A DNA stretch of 64,000 nucleotides from Trichomonas vaginalis G3. Lineage: Eukaryota > Parabasalia > Trichomonadida > Trichomonadidae. The translations under genes were made by a program, and so were the position numbers. The DNA lies in the NCBI RefSeq assembly GCF_026262505.1, contig NC_067205.1, positions 8,866,001 through 8,930,000 on the forward strand, written 5' to 3'. Shown here in pieces: positions 51,809 through 60,725 of this stretch (positions within the stretch are counted from its first letter, which is position 1; each line of letters starts with the position of its first letter). The notes beneath the pieces are model-generated. The model was given only the letters and a program-made list of their open reading frames with translations. It did no database searches and was not told where the DNA came from.

Positions 51809-52750
51809 TTACAAGCGTTTTACATGGTATATGTTGCGATGGTTCATGACTCTAAACAATTTCGTAGCTTCTATTTCTTCTGTCAGTATGTCAAAAGTTT
51901 TAACGATACCGAAAGTTTCTTTATACTTCTTCTTGACGTCAGATAGAAGGAAATCGTCAGCAGTTGGATAGTTTTTGTTCAGAAATTCTAACATGTTCAT
52001 TTTATCTTCTGCTGGTTTTTCTGCTTCTTTCTTTAAATCTGCATAGTCGTTTCGCATACGTTCTATCTCTTTGACGGAGTAGTTATATTTCCTCATTGCT
52101 GCTTTACATTTTGAACATTGCGGGTTCATTTTTGCGTTATATTCTGAAACCTTACCTGCTAAAACAACCAAGGCGTCAATGGTTTTCTTCATCTCGAACA
52201 TAGCGGGTCTTATTTGTTCGTTCCATACCTTACCCCTACTATCTTTATCTCTTATTTCCCAAACACATTTTGCAACTAATGAAACAAAGTTGTCGTAGGT
52301 CTTAAATTCTTCGGATTTGTAAAGGTCAGAGATGTTCTTATATACCATGTCGCAATCTTTGTCCATAACCTTATGGTTGCAATGAAAACCAAGGAATTCA
52401 TAATTTACCTTTCGTATGAACTTCTTTATTTCTACTGAGTCAGTTGCTTTGACTTCTATTTCGTCAAATTCGGGAATGGTTAGTTTTTGTTGTTGGATTT
52501 CAGGCAATTTGGGTAAATGGTCAATAATGTCCTGCATTTCATAAAGATACTGTTCATTTGTTTCATCTTTCGCACTACAGTCTAAATTACTTGTTAAAAG
52601 TTCTTGCTTTATCTTCTGGATTTTTGTTTCGAAAGTATATGAAGAAGGAATGAAGTTTTTCATCTCTACTAACATAGATGTTGGATTCATAACTAGCGAG
52701 TTTGGTGCTGTAGTTGTTTGAATTGTTGTTGTGCCGATTGTTGAAATCAT
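51809..52750 (-). CDS. Hypothetical protein of nested unit, 313 aa (copy C)
   Basis: Identical to the gene at 6073-7014, described there. Confidence 0.72.
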   Translation of the reverse strand: MISTIGTTTIQTTTAPNSLVMNPTSMLVEMKNFIPSSYTFETKIQKIKQELLTSNLDCSAKDETNEQYLYEMQDIIDHLPKLPEIQQQKLTIPEFDEIEVKATDSVEIKKFIRKVNYEFLGFHCNHKVMDKDCDMVYKNISDLYKSEEFKTYDNFVSLVAKCVWEIRDKDSRGKVWNEQIRPAMFEMKKTIDALVVLAGKVSEYNAKMNPQCSKCKAAMRKYNYSVKEIERMRNDYADLKKEAEKPAEDKMNMLEFLNKNYPTADDFLLSDVKKKYKETFGIVKTFDILTEEIEATKLFRVMNHRNIYHVKRL

Positions 52751-52815
52751 GTCTTTTATACAAAATAAAAAAAATAAATAAAATAAAAAATAAAACTAAT
52801 TTTATTTTTTATTTC

Positions 52816-53018
52816 GGGAAAATTCATGAAAATTCAAGAGTTTTAGACCATGTTAGAAAACGTGTTAGAAAACATGTTAGATCTAACATTCTAACATAAA
52901 TTATATTTTTGGTGTAAATTTCATGAAAATTCAAGAGTTTTAGACCATGTTAGAAAACGTGTTAGAAAACATGTTAGATCTAACATTCTAACATAAACAT
53001 TATTTTTGCTGAATTCAG
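52816..53018 (-). repeat. Right pair of palindromic repeat units (copy C)
   Basis: Counterpart of 7080-7282, inverted relative to 51607-51802. Confidence 0.85.
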
Positions 53019-53071
53019 CAACAAAATTCAAATTGTAAAAAGTCAAGCTTGAAAAATGTAAGTGTTTAGTC

Positions 53072-53251
53072 TTAGTAAGATGGTAGCTTCTTAAAGCAAA
53101 TACCATTGCTGAGTTTTATGTACGTGAAGAGAAGTACAATGAATTCAATTACGAGTACAATTGCAATGACAACTAAGGCAACTATTTTTGTCTTTTGCCA
53201 GCAAGGGTACTTCTTCTCTTCCAATGGTTCGGCAGAACTATACTCACTCAT
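53072..53251 (-). CDS. Single-pass membrane microprotein, 59 aa (copy C)
   Basis: Identical to the gene at 7336-7515, with one transmembrane helix. Confidence 0.6.
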   Translation of the reverse strand: MSEYSSAEPLEEKKYPCWQKTKIVALVVIAIVLVIEFIVLLFTYIKLSNGICFKKLPSY

Positions 53252-53294
53252 GAGAAATGCCAAAACGGTTTAATAGAAAAAGTGTTATTTTTTC

Positions 53295-53489
53295 ATGTCC
53301 GAAGACTCGAAGGTGCAACACTTCCAAAATACCGACGAACTCAGAAGAGCAGCATGGCAGTATGTTCTTGACAACTTCTTTGAGTTCTCCAGGCACACCT
53401 TGGAAAATGCTGAAGAACTCCGACACAGAGAATTTGGAGAAATTGCACTCCAATACTACATTGACAAACAAAGGGTAAACAAAGGGTAA
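53295..53489 (+). CDS. Small helical protein, 64 aa (copy C)
   Basis: Identical to the gene at 7559-7753; its end again lies in the 11-bp tandem repeat. Confidence 0.6.
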   Translation: MSEDSKVQHFQNTDELRRAAWQYVLDNFFEFSRHTLENAEELRHREFGEIALQYYIDKQRVNKG

Positions 53490-53499
53490 ACAAAGGGTA
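53467..53499 (+). repeat. Three tandem 11-bp units (copy C)
   Basis: AACAAAGGGTA repeated three times, as at 7731-7763. Confidence 0.9.
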
Positions 53500-53541
53500 A
53501 AATAAGACTAAAAACTTAAGGTTTAAAAAAGTGACATTTTT

Positions 53542-53742
53542 ATGAGCTCCGAGTCACCGAGAAAACTTGGTCAGATGTTAGCAGCTTACTTCCCTGAGGA
53601 GGATGGAAGCGTTACATACGTAAGGTTCAAAAACAACGAACCTGGAATTGCGTACCAAATTCGCAATTACATGACCATGGAAGAGTACGAAAGGTTCCTA
53701 CAAGAGAAACCAGCTCTAAACAACTCAGAAAAGAAAGAATAA
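53542..53742 (+). CDS. Small hypothetical protein, 66 aa (copy C)
   Basis: Identical to the gene at 7806-8006. Confidence 0.6.
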   Translation: MSSESPRKLGQMLAAYFPEEDGSVTYVRFKNNEPGIAYQIRNYMTMEEYERFLQEKPALNNSEKKE

Positions 53743-53770
53743 AAAGTTTAACTCGTAATTGTTTATTTTT

Positions 53771-54343
53771 TTACTTGTATGGGCAAGCTGCAAGAATGAA
53801 GTCGACTATCTCAGTCTTTGTCTTGACCAGTTGGACTGCTCTTGCGAGTACGTCTGTTTTGCGGTCTCCAGCTGGTGTCTGACCTTCGTAATTGCGCATG
53901 TTCTTGAGAGCTCCAGTTGTAAATGATTGTAGGATGAAGAGTCTCTCAGACTGCTTGAGGTAGTCTTCACGGTCACGAACCGAATCTGTGGTACGAGTCG
54001 AATCGGTCGATTTGAGGGAAGAGACTGAAAGCCTGTCGTCTTCCATAGGGGCTGTGGCATAATCTTTGCGTAAGCGGTTCAGACCTTCTTCGAACTCTTG
54101 GTCTCTCTTGGACTGAGATTGGAATTGCTGGGGTGGAGCTTGCTGGAACATCCAAGGGTTGGGGAAGTAAGGCATAGGCTGAGGAGGGTAGTTCGGGAAG
54201 CCTTGTAGTGGAAATTGGTAGTAACCTTGAGGTGGAAATTGGTAGTAATTTGGTGGAGGGACTTGCTGGAACTGAGGTGCAGGGGCTGGTGCTTTAGGTT
54301 CCTCTGGTTTGGGAATGGACTCGGTTGGTGGGACGTCGGACAT
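53771..54343 (-). CDS. Pro/Gln/Tyr-rich protein, 190 aa
   Basis: Residues 1-80 are disordered and dominated by Pro, Gln, Tyr and Phe, with near-repeats such as NYYQFPPQGYYQFPLQGF. Residues 85-125 are charged (SKRDQEFEEGLNRLRKDY) with a Ser/Thr/Asp-rich stretch (KSTDSTRTTDSVRD). The last 60 residues look globular and helical. Such low-complexity N-termini often drive self-association, which is inference. No family is recognised. The gene diverges from the one at 54701 across the minisatellite. An identical copy is at 8035-8607. Confidence 0.7.
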   Translation of the reverse strand: MSDVPPTESIPKPEEPKAPAPAPQFQQVPPPNYYQFPPQGYYQFPLQGFPNYPPQPMPYFPNPWMFQQAPPQQFQSQSKRDQEFEEGLNRLRKDYATAPMEDDRLSVSSLKSTDSTRTTDSVRDREDYLKQSERLFILQSFTTGALKNMRNYEGQTPAGDRKTDVLARAVQLVKTKTEIVDFILAACPYK

Positions 54344-54396
54344 TCGTCTGTGGCTTAACCGTCGGACCACAACGATAAAAATCTCTGCTCCTAGCA

Positions 54397-54700
54397 GTAC
54401 TGCTACTGACAGTAGCAGTACTTTTACTGACAGTAGCAGTACTTTTTCTGACAGTAGCAGTACTTTTTCTGACAGTAGCAGTACTTTTACTGACAGTAGC
54501 AGTACTTTATCGTCGAAAACCCTCTCAAATTTTCCTTTTTACTGCTCCTAGCAGTACTTTTACTGCTCCTAGCAGTACTGCTACTGACAGTAGCAGTACT
54601 TTTTCTGACAGTAGCAGTACTTTTTCTGACAGTAGCAGTACTTTTACTGACAGTAGCAGTACTTTTACTGACAGTAGCAGTACTTTTTCTGACAGTAGCA
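54397..54700. repeat. Minisatellite of about 21-bp units before a start codon (copy C)
   Basis: Counterpart of 8661-8964, with the same two arrays of CTGACAGTAGCAGTACTTTT-type units ending at ATG 54701. Confidence 0.92.
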
Positions 54701-55066
54701 ATGGTCGAGGTCGAACCGACCGACGAGGCAATTTACCTAATTGAAATTAACGAGCTTGTTAAAGACTTCCTCAGGCAGAATGTAAAAGGCAAGCTTGTTA
54801 ACTGTTGGATAACGGGAAGGGCTGCCTTGAATCTCGAGACTTCGACTGGAATTCCAATTCAAATACCAGACGGGACAGCCTACGACGACATAAAGCAAGC
54901 AAAGAAAGAAGCTCTTCTCAAGTTCTTTGCCAAGCGTCCTTGGATACTACTTCCAAACAGAGAGAACCCTTTCCCAAGAATGAGCCAAATTCTCAAGGGT
55001 CTCCTTCACTTCTCGGGTCAGCCGTTCTACATAACCTGTGAAGGCGACATCCAACCAGTTCAGTAA
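54701..55066 (+). CDS. Small hypothetical protein, 121 aa (copy C)
   Basis: Identical to the gene at 8965-9330. Confidence 0.65.
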   Translation: MVEVEPTDEAIYLIEINELVKDFLRQNVKGKLVNCWITGRAALNLETSTGIPIQIPDGTAYDDIKQAKKEALLKFFAKRPWILLPNRENPFPRMSQILKGLLHFSGQPFYITCEGDIQPVQ

Positions 55067-55093
55067 ACATCTCATTTTCACTTCACTTTTTTT

Positions 55094-55390
55094 ATGTTTT
55101 TACTCACACTCGTACTCAACAGGTTTGTGTACAACTATTTCAACTGTGAACCTTGTATTGACCGGTCTTCCTGTAAATGCAAGTTTGGTCAATACACAGT
55201 TTATGGTGGCAAGAAGGACAGTGGGGAATGTTATTCTGACATCTGTTGTTGCGCTCGAGAGAGATTTGAAATTTCAGAGCCACCTCCCCCAAGAACTCCA
55301 ACACCAACACTCAAGTTACCAGAGTCTCATGTGAAGAAGAAGCCTTCTGGTAAGTTTCTTATAGCCATATACATGGCACGCTTTGAGTAA
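55094..55390 (+). CDS. Cys-rich small protein, 98 aa (copy C)
   Basis: Identical to the gene at 9358-9654. Confidence 0.62.
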   Translation: MFLLTLVLNRFVYNYFNCEPCIDRSSCKCKFGQYTVYGGKKDSGECYSDICCCARERFEISEPPPPRTPTPTLKLPESHVKKKPSGKFLIAIYMARFE

Positions 55391-55412
55391 AAACATTTTT
55401 TTCATTTTTTGA

Positions 55413-55997
55413 ATGAAGCAAGTTAAATTCGTCCCACACCAAACTCAATGGACCGATGAAGAGTTTCAAGCCATGCTTGAAGACGTTGAGAACGACATAG
55501 ACGGCGAACTTGAAGGAGCTCAAACCACAATTGCAACCAAAATTGCACAAGTCAAGGAACAGATAGCTCCACTTAAAGCTACCAAAGCTACTCTTGACCT
55601 CATGGATACTTACCGTTTAGAAGTAAAGAGTGGAATAAGACAATTAAAATTAAAACTTCTAAACTACGAAGCTATACTCCAAAAGTTAGCAGAAATGAGA
55701 AGACTTTACCAGAGCTACTTACATGTAAGGGACTTACCTTCAAGCAGTCCGACCAAAGATGAATTTTCTGACATTGTCCCAATTTTGTCCGAAAGTCAGC
55801 TCAGATGTTTCGAACTGCTCCCAACATATCCAGAATATGAACGTTTGCCTGAACTCTTCCGCAATCTCAAAAAACGTTTTTTGGTTCTCATGTTCGAAAC
55901 TTTTATCGGAAGAGACAACAAACGTTCAGAAGAAGAACAAGATATTATTTTAAACTTGTTGTATGACTTAACCGTCATAACAAGCTTTTTGAAGTAA
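55413..55997 (+). CDS. Coiled-coil protein, 194 aa (copy C)
   Basis: Identical to the gene at 9676-10260. Confidence 0.68.
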   Translation: MKQVKFVPHQTQWTDEEFQAMLEDVENDIDGELEGAQTTIATKIAQVKEQIAPLKATKATLDLMDTYRLEVKSGIRQLKLKLLNYEAILQKLAEMRRLYQSYLHVRDLPSSSPTKDEFSDIVPILSESQLRCFELLPTYPEYERLPELFRNLKKRFLVLMFETFIGRDNKRSEEEQDIILNLLYDLTVITSFLK

Positions 55998-56029
55998 AAC
56001 CGTCATTCTCAAACCACTTCATTTTTTCG

Positions 56030-56734
56030 ATGTCCGAACAAGCACCGAAGCCGAACACAATAGCAGATGTCCTTTCAAGGTTGCCAGACAAGCGCCCAGT
56101 TCAAATTCAAATTATGCATTTGAAAGCTCATCTGACAAACACCGTTAAGACTCTCCAAAGTAGTCTTATGGAAGAGATGAAGGGACTTAAAGGTGAGTTC
56201 CTCATGAACCAAGCTTCCAATGAGAAATGCCTGAATGATTTGACGGAAACCTTGCGCATTTACGCGAGAGAGAACCGAGACCTTGCCAGACTCATCTACC
56301 GTTTCTTCGAAGAGATAGACGCCATCTGGAAGGTACTCGGAAAGGACAGAACATGCAACACCGTAATTCGTGAACACAGAATTGAAGAAGGAATTGTCGA
56401 GGAAGAAGAGAAACACGAAGAAGAGAAACACGAAGAAGAGGAAGAAGAGAAACACGAAGAAGAGGAAGTTTGGGCAACCCTTGTTGCCGATGACACTTAC
56501 GAAATTTCCCAACCCTACCCATACCAAATCCGCAACAGGGAGACCGGCAAGGTTCTTACCCCAGTCCTCAACAACTTGGGACACTTGAACCTTAACCTTC
56601 GGAATCGCGGTTCAATTTCCATGGGCAAGCTTGTCGCAATTCAATGGGTTCCAAATCCAGGCAAGAAGACGAAGGTCAGACACATTGACGGTGACAAGCT
56701 CAACAACCGTAAGGAGAACCTCGAGTGGTTCTAA
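56030..56734 (+). CDS. Coiled-coil, acidic linker and HNH_3-like fusion, 234 aa
   Basis: Three parts are visible. Residues 1-115 are helical, with coiled-coil character (HLKAHLTNTVKTLQSSLMEE). Residues 120-148 are a Glu-rich linker of EEEKHEEEKHEEE type. Residues 162-234 match the NUMOD4/HNH_3 arrangement of homing-type endonucleases: a YQIRNRETGKVL start, a strand pair with a KLVAIQWVPNP segment, and the end VRHIDGDKLNNRKENLEWF, close to the family's HIDGxKxNNxxxNLEW signature. These domains bind and nick DNA in phage and giant-virus genes. Whether this one cuts DNA cannot be told from sequence. A TCATTT initiator lies 5 bases before the ATG. Copy A holds a broken version at 10293-11000. Confidence 0.75.
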   Translation: MSEQAPKPNTIADVLSRLPDKRPVQIQIMHLKAHLTNTVKTLQSSLMEEMKGLKGEFLMNQASNEKCLNDLTETLRIYARENRDLARLIYRFFEEIDAIWKVLGKDRTCNTVIREHRIEEGIVEEEEKHEEEKHEEEEEEKHEEEEVWATLVADDTYEISQPYPYQIRNRETGKVLTPVLNNLGHLNLNLRNRGSISMGKLVAIQWVPNPGKKTKVRHIDGDKLNNRKENLEWF

Positions 56735-56783
56735 GAGTAAAAAAATTTTATTTTAGGGGGAAACCCCAAGTAAATTTAGGTGT

Positions 56784-57047
56784 TTATTTGGATAAGTATG
56801 TGAAATTAAGGTCAATTTGCAAAATTAGTTCCCGACCTTTGAATTGGACTCTTTCGTCATCCCAGTTGCGTAGGAGGTCGTCCCAGAGGAGTTGGTAGAT
56901 TTGCCAATCCAAGGACGATTTGTCCTCCCAGGCATTGAGGATGTACTGCTCGTAGAGTCTCATGACCTCTCCCTTGCACCAGACACCCTCTTCCTTGGAA
57001 CGTAAGGCTTCTTCGAAGTGCTCGAATGCGATTGGCTGCTTGACCAT
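56784..57047 (-). CDS. Small acidic helical protein, 87 aa (copy C)
   Basis: Identical to the gene at 11049-11312. Confidence 0.65.
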   Translation of the reverse strand: MVKQPIAFEHFEEALRSKEEGVWCKGEVMRLYEQYILNAWEDKSSLDWQIYQLLWDDLLRNWDDERVQFKGRELILQIDLNFTYLSK

Positions 57048-57077
57048 CCGAAATGACACTTTTTGTACGTTTGGTCA

Positions 57078-57323
57078 ATGTTCGTGTCTCGTGCCATAGT
57101 CGACGAAAATACAGACAAACAGGTTATATATGAGTTTGAGACCAAGAATGGTGTAACTCGACCTGTCCGATTCAAAGACTCCGAGGGCGACCATGAAATT
57201 AAACGGAAATTACCTAGGAAGGAATATAAAATGGACTGGTTGCCACCACCTCCACCTCCACCACCTTTACCTGTTCCTCAAGTAAATAAGCCTTTCCCGT
57301 TCCCAAGAATTCCCACATTTTAA
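57078..57323 (+). CDS. Poly-proline-tailed small protein, 81 aa (copy C)
   Basis: Identical to the gene at 11343-11588. Confidence 0.62.
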   Translation: MFVSRAIVDENTDKQVIYEFETKNGVTRPVRFKDSEGDHEIKRKLPRKEYKMDWLPPPPPPPPLPVPQVNKPFPFPRIPTF

Positions 57324-57345
57324 TTCAAATTCGAATAAAAATTTT

Positions 57346-59499
57346 TTATTTCATGCAATGTTTTATTTCTGTGCCGTCTTCAAGTATGCCCCAGTACTTA
57401 CGCTTGGAGAGGACATGAACTTCGGTGAAAATTTTGTCCAATTTGAATTGACCCATCTTCTCACCGACCATACCCATTTCAATGAGTTTGTTGTATCCTT
57501 CTTCGTTCGTCATGAGTGCGTCAATGTTCTCATAGTAAACCTTCACTTTGGATTTGACTTCCGAGAAGAATTTGTTGTAGTTGTCAAGGACTGCTTTTGC
57601 GAACTGAGGGTAAGACCAATGTTCGACAATAGGTTTTAATGTGGTTACTAAGCCACTTTGACCTTGAGTGAATTCGTACTTCAAAACAAAAGGAGAAAAC
57701 CTTTCAACAAAGTTGTCGACCTTCTCATAATGTTTACTCTTCATCTCTTGAGGTTTTTTAATGGAATATCCCCATGTCGAATTCATAAGCAATTTGAGTG
57801 TCATTGCAAGTTTGGGGTTTGAAGCTTTCCTAATATCATACAGTTGTTGTATGACTTTTCCAACTGTATAGTTCCTTCCCGGGAACTCACCATCTTCGTT
57901 TGGAATTCCAGTCGGAATATATTGGACAAACCTCATGTACGCAGCGTTAAGGTCGACATAGTATATCTTTTCGTTTGAGTCGAACTTGTCGCAACCAATT
58001 GGTCCAGTTTGTGGAAATTCAAGTGAGTCTCTTATCTTCTGAGAAACTTCTCCTGTTATCTCATAAACATCGTCGAAGCAACCTGTTTCATATAAAACCT
58101 TCTGACCTAACTCAGATGCTCTCCAATACAATTTGACGTCAATTGGATGTCTCAATGGAAGTTTATTTATAGCATCTTGAAGTTCTTGCAACCTCATTGG
58201 AAGTTCTTCTGGTTCAGGTTGGTATCCGAACAATCCAACTCCTTGTGGAATTGTGTACTTCTTTTGTACTAGAACTTTGTCTGGAACAACTTTTGGTCTT
58301 GCTAACAGTGAAAAGTTTGTTTCGTCTTTTGGTACAAAAGTTTCTGTAAGCTTGTCATCTGGAATTGGTTCCAACAAACCTTTCTCGAAAAGAATGTTTA
58401 CAGCTCTGACAATGTTGCACTTGCCTTTTCCGAACAATGGGTTTGTAAGACTTTCGTTCAACATGAAGTGGTTGTGGACAATTACAATCTTCAACCATGG
58501 TAAGTCTTTGTCAACAACATAGTCGTCATGTGAAGAACCTTTAGCTGTAGGTATGTTGACTCGGATATTGACATTTGCCAACGGTGCAATTTTTGCCAAT
58601 TGACCTCTGAGCATGTACCTCGTCTTCACACATGACTCAAGATACTTCATCTTCTCATCTGTAACAAGACCAGAGTTCCTGAGACATGTAAGAATACAAG
58701 GTTCATTGACAATTGTTTCAATTGAATTGTAAATTCCATACCTTGTCAAGTCAATGTCAGACTTATTTATGAAGGGGAAGTATCCAGCATGTTGTCTGAC
58801 TGCTTGAGGGTTAGGTTCATGCCATTCGAACTTGACACTTGCAATTCCTTCAATTGCATTCAAAATGTCTGAGTCTGAGTCAACCATTTGTTCTCTCTTT
58901 GTAGTCTTGAAAGCGTCAAGAAGTTTTGCGGCTGTTTGTTCATTGCCATGTGCATAGTAAATGTGACCATCCAAATCTGTTATGGTCAATCTGAGATTGT
59001 GTCCTTTCTTATTTCCGTCTTGAATTGCAGCAAGTACTCCCATGAAGCCTTCTTTGTTCTTTCCTTCGTCAAAGTTTACTGTAAAGGTTCGACCAGATGT
59101 AATTTGACTTCTAACTTCACGATACTTCTCATATGCATATCTTGTTCTTTCCATGGGAGCATGACCATCCTCTGCACTACCTTTTTTCCTTCTCAAAGGA
59201 TGCAATTGTTCGTCATGTTTCCAGTAGAATCTGGCAAAGCCGTCGTGTCCTTCAACTTGAGGTTCACTAACATCGAAAGGCATGTCCATAAGACGTTCTT
59301 CTTCTAACCTCTCTAGTCTGTTTGGATAATTGGCACGTGCTGTTTCCAAATCCATTTCGTAGCGAAGACCAGCCAGTTTGTCATAGACTTTTATGGGTCT
59401 TCCCTTCCTATATTTAAAATTCTTCGAAACTCTCCAACCATATCTTTGCAACTCTGCTTTTATTCTAGCAGACTTTCTATCCATTCTATATGGGGGCAT
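57346..59499 (-). CDS. Family B DNA polymerase (protein-primed type), 717 aa
   Basis: This is the candidate replicative polymerase of the Maverick. Polintons carry a protein-primed family B enzyme. The palm motifs are in the expected order: motif A region KIYYVDLNAAYMRFVQY (near residue 515), motif B KLLMNSTWGYS (near 585), a motif C region around VKVYYENIDALMT (near 665), and a KRKYWGI thumb-proximal motif near 700. The N-terminal 300 residues contain a basic segment, a domain with HIYYAHGN, and a Cys/Arg-rich segment (CLRNSGLVTDEKMKYLESC), as in virus-like family B enzymes. At 717 residues it is shorter than most Polinton polymerases. It is read toward the cargo island and converges with the poly-proline gene. 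Confidence 0.78.
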   Translation of the reverse strand: MPPYRMDRKSARIKAELQRYGWRVSKNFKYRKGRPIKVYDKLAGLRYEMDLETARANYPNRLERLEEERLMDMPFDVSEPQVEGHDGFARFYWKHDEQLHPLRRKKGSAEDGHAPMERTRYAYEKYREVRSQITSGRTFTVNFDEGKNKEGFMGVLAAIQDGNKKGHNLRLTITDLDGHIYYAHGNEQTAAKLLDAFKTTKREQMVDSDSDILNAIEGIASVKFEWHEPNPQAVRQHAGYFPFINKSDIDLTRYGIYNSIETIVNEPCILTCLRNSGLVTDEKMKYLESCVKTRYMLRGQLAKIAPLANVNIRVNIPTAKGSSHDDYVVDKDLPWLKIVIVHNHFMLNESLTNPLFGKGKCNIVRAVNILFEKGLLEPIPDDKLTETFVPKDETNFSLLARPKVVPDKVLVQKKYTIPQGVGLFGYQPEPEELPMRLQELQDAINKLPLRHPIDVKLYWRASELGQKVLYETGCFDDVYEITGEVSQKIRDSLEFPQTGPIGCDKFDSNEKIYYVDLNAAYMRFVQYIPTGIPNEDGEFPGRNYTVGKVIQQLYDIRKASNPKLAMTLKLLMNSTWGYSIKKPQEMKSKHYEKVDNFVERFSPFVLKYEFTQGQSGLVTTLKPIVEHWSYPQFAKAVLDNYNKFFSEVKSKVKVYYENIDALMTNEEGYNKLIEMGMVGEKMGQFKLDKIFTEVHVLSKRKYWGILEDGTEIKHCMK

Positions 59500-59530
59500 T
59501 TTTATAAAAATAAAAAAATATTTTTTTTCT

Positions 59531-60115
59531 TTACTTTACATAACCACCTGCTGCCATAAGTCTTTGACGCCAACCCATACCAGCTAATGAAGGTTGACTT
59601 GGTTTAGTTTGGAAACTAAACTTTGGTTTTGGTTTATCTTCAGTTTTTGGTTTTTCTTCTTCTATCGGTTTTTCGTCACTTTTCGGTTCCTCTGACTTTA
59701 CCCCACCTGCAGGAACAGTTGTGTCGTCAACATCTTCATAAATATCATATGCCATTTGTTTTTGTTTTCCTTTCAACTTTTTGTGTTTGTTGTAAAGTTT
59801 AGAATATTTCGACTCTAAGTCAATGAGATGTTCTATAATGAACTGTTGGTCAGTGAAGTAAACTTTTCCATCTGTTGTCTCGAAAGCTCCTTCAGACTTC
59901 AATATTTTATTTGTGAGAGTCTGTTTCTTTTTTGAGATACTAGCCGTTCCATTTCTATGAAAAGTGACTTTGTAGTTAGGGTTTGTATTTCCAGACCTGG
60001 CACTTTCTATTATTGAATTTTTCTCTTCATCTGTAAGTTCTTTGACAGGTTTTGACAATGGTTCTGAACTTTTTGTTTGTGGTGTCAAATCTACCGTTTC
60101 AACTTCTTCGGTCAT
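59531..60115 (-). CDS. Hypothetical virion-block protein, 194 aa
   Basis: The polar N-terminus (MTEEVETVDLTPQTKSSEPL) is followed by a small domain near residues 30-115 with a TFHRNGTASISKKKQTLTNK strand-turn-strand start and a long helix (LIDLESKYSKLYNKHKKLKG). A Lys/Glu/Pro-rich linker (EEPKSDEKPIEEEKPKTEDK) leads to a C-terminal patch with GMGWRQRLMAAGGYVK. No family is recognised. It is the first of three minus-strand small genes with short spacers between polymerase and integrase, likely particle components by position. Second copy at 13796-14380. Confidence 0.7.
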   Translation of the reverse strand: MTEEVETVDLTPQTKSSEPLSKPVKELTDEEKNSIIESARSGNTNPNYKVTFHRNGTASISKKKQTLTNKILKSEGAFETTDGKVYFTDQQFIIEHLIDLESKYSKLYNKHKKLKGKQKQMAYDIYEDVDDTTVPAGGVKSEEPKSDEKPIEEEKPKTEDKPKPKFSFQTKPSQPSLAGMGWRQRLMAAGGYVK

Positions 60116-60134
60116 TTCATCTCAGTAAAAAATT

Positions 60135-60287
60135 TTAGTTTGGTTTGTTTTCAACTGGTTGTTTAGGTTTTTTAAGTCGGTCTAAAACTTCCTGAGGTAT
60201 AGGAAGAACTTGACAAACACGTGGTGTAACTGCTGGAAGTCGACAAATCCATCTTGAACCCATTTGTCTCAATGCTGTATTGTTCAT
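60135..60287 (-). CDS. Small basic protein, 50 aa (copy C)
   Basis: Identical to the gene at 14400-14552, including the shared leader motif before its ATG. Confidence 0.68.
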   Translation of the reverse strand: MNNTALRQMGSRWICRLPAVTPRVCQVLPIPQEVLDRLKKPKQPVENKPN

Positions 60288-60306
60288 TTCATCTCGGTAA
60301 AAAATT

Positions 60307-60708
60307 TTACATTCCCCACGTTTGAGGCGGTTGAGGTTGGTTATTGTTTACCCACTGTTGTGCATGGTTATATCCTCTGTTAAAGAATCTTTCACCTTGG
60401 TCCATATAGTGTCCTGCTTGGTTATAGTAGTCATTTGCTTTGTTATAATAGTTTCCTGCTTGTCTTCCTACATTGTCCATCCATCCTTGAACTTTTCCTC
60501 TTGTTTCAGGATTTGGAATAAGATTTGCTGCATCTCGTGCTACATCCCAACCTTTCTGTACAGTTTGTATAATAGGTTGTGCTTTCTCTTTCAGTATACC
60601 TAATGTACTCAAAATCTTCCTTCCAATTCCAAATGCACCTCTGGCTATTGTTCCCACTGCGGGTAAAAATCTGGATGCAACTCCTGCTAATGCGCCAAAT
60701 AAACCCAT
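60307..60708 (-). CDS. Small Gly-rich membrane-active virion-type protein, 133 aa
   Basis: Residues 1-35 form a Gly/Ala-rich amphipathic or hydrophobic segment (MGLFGALAGVASRFLPAVGT). A helical middle and a Tyr/Asn/Gln-rich C-terminus with near-repeats (YYNKANDYYNQAGHYMDQG) follow, ending QPPQTWGM. An N-terminal amphipathic Gly-rich helix on a small protein beside capsid genes recalls adenovirus pVI-like minor capsid proteins that disturb membranes; this likeness is structural in tone only and is inference. The gene entering at 63810-64000 shows the same style. Second copy at 14572-14973. Confidence 0.68.
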   Translation of the reverse strand: MGLFGALAGVASRFLPAVGTIARGAFGIGRKILSTLGILKEKAQPIIQTVQKGWDVARDAANLIPNPETRGKVQGWMDNVGRQAGNYYNKANDYYNQAGHYMDQGERFFNRGYNHAQQWVNNNQPQPPQTWGM

Positions 60709-60725
60709 TTCTTATAGGGTAAAAA

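Larger units (their letters stand above)
51402..53058. mobile_element. Nested 1.6-kb unit with inverted repeats (copy C)
   Basis: Same structure as at 5666-7322: 37-bp direct repeats at 51402-51438 and 53022-53058, palindromic repeat pairs at 51607-51802 and, inverted, 52816-53018, and the 313-residue gene between them. Confidence 0.65.
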
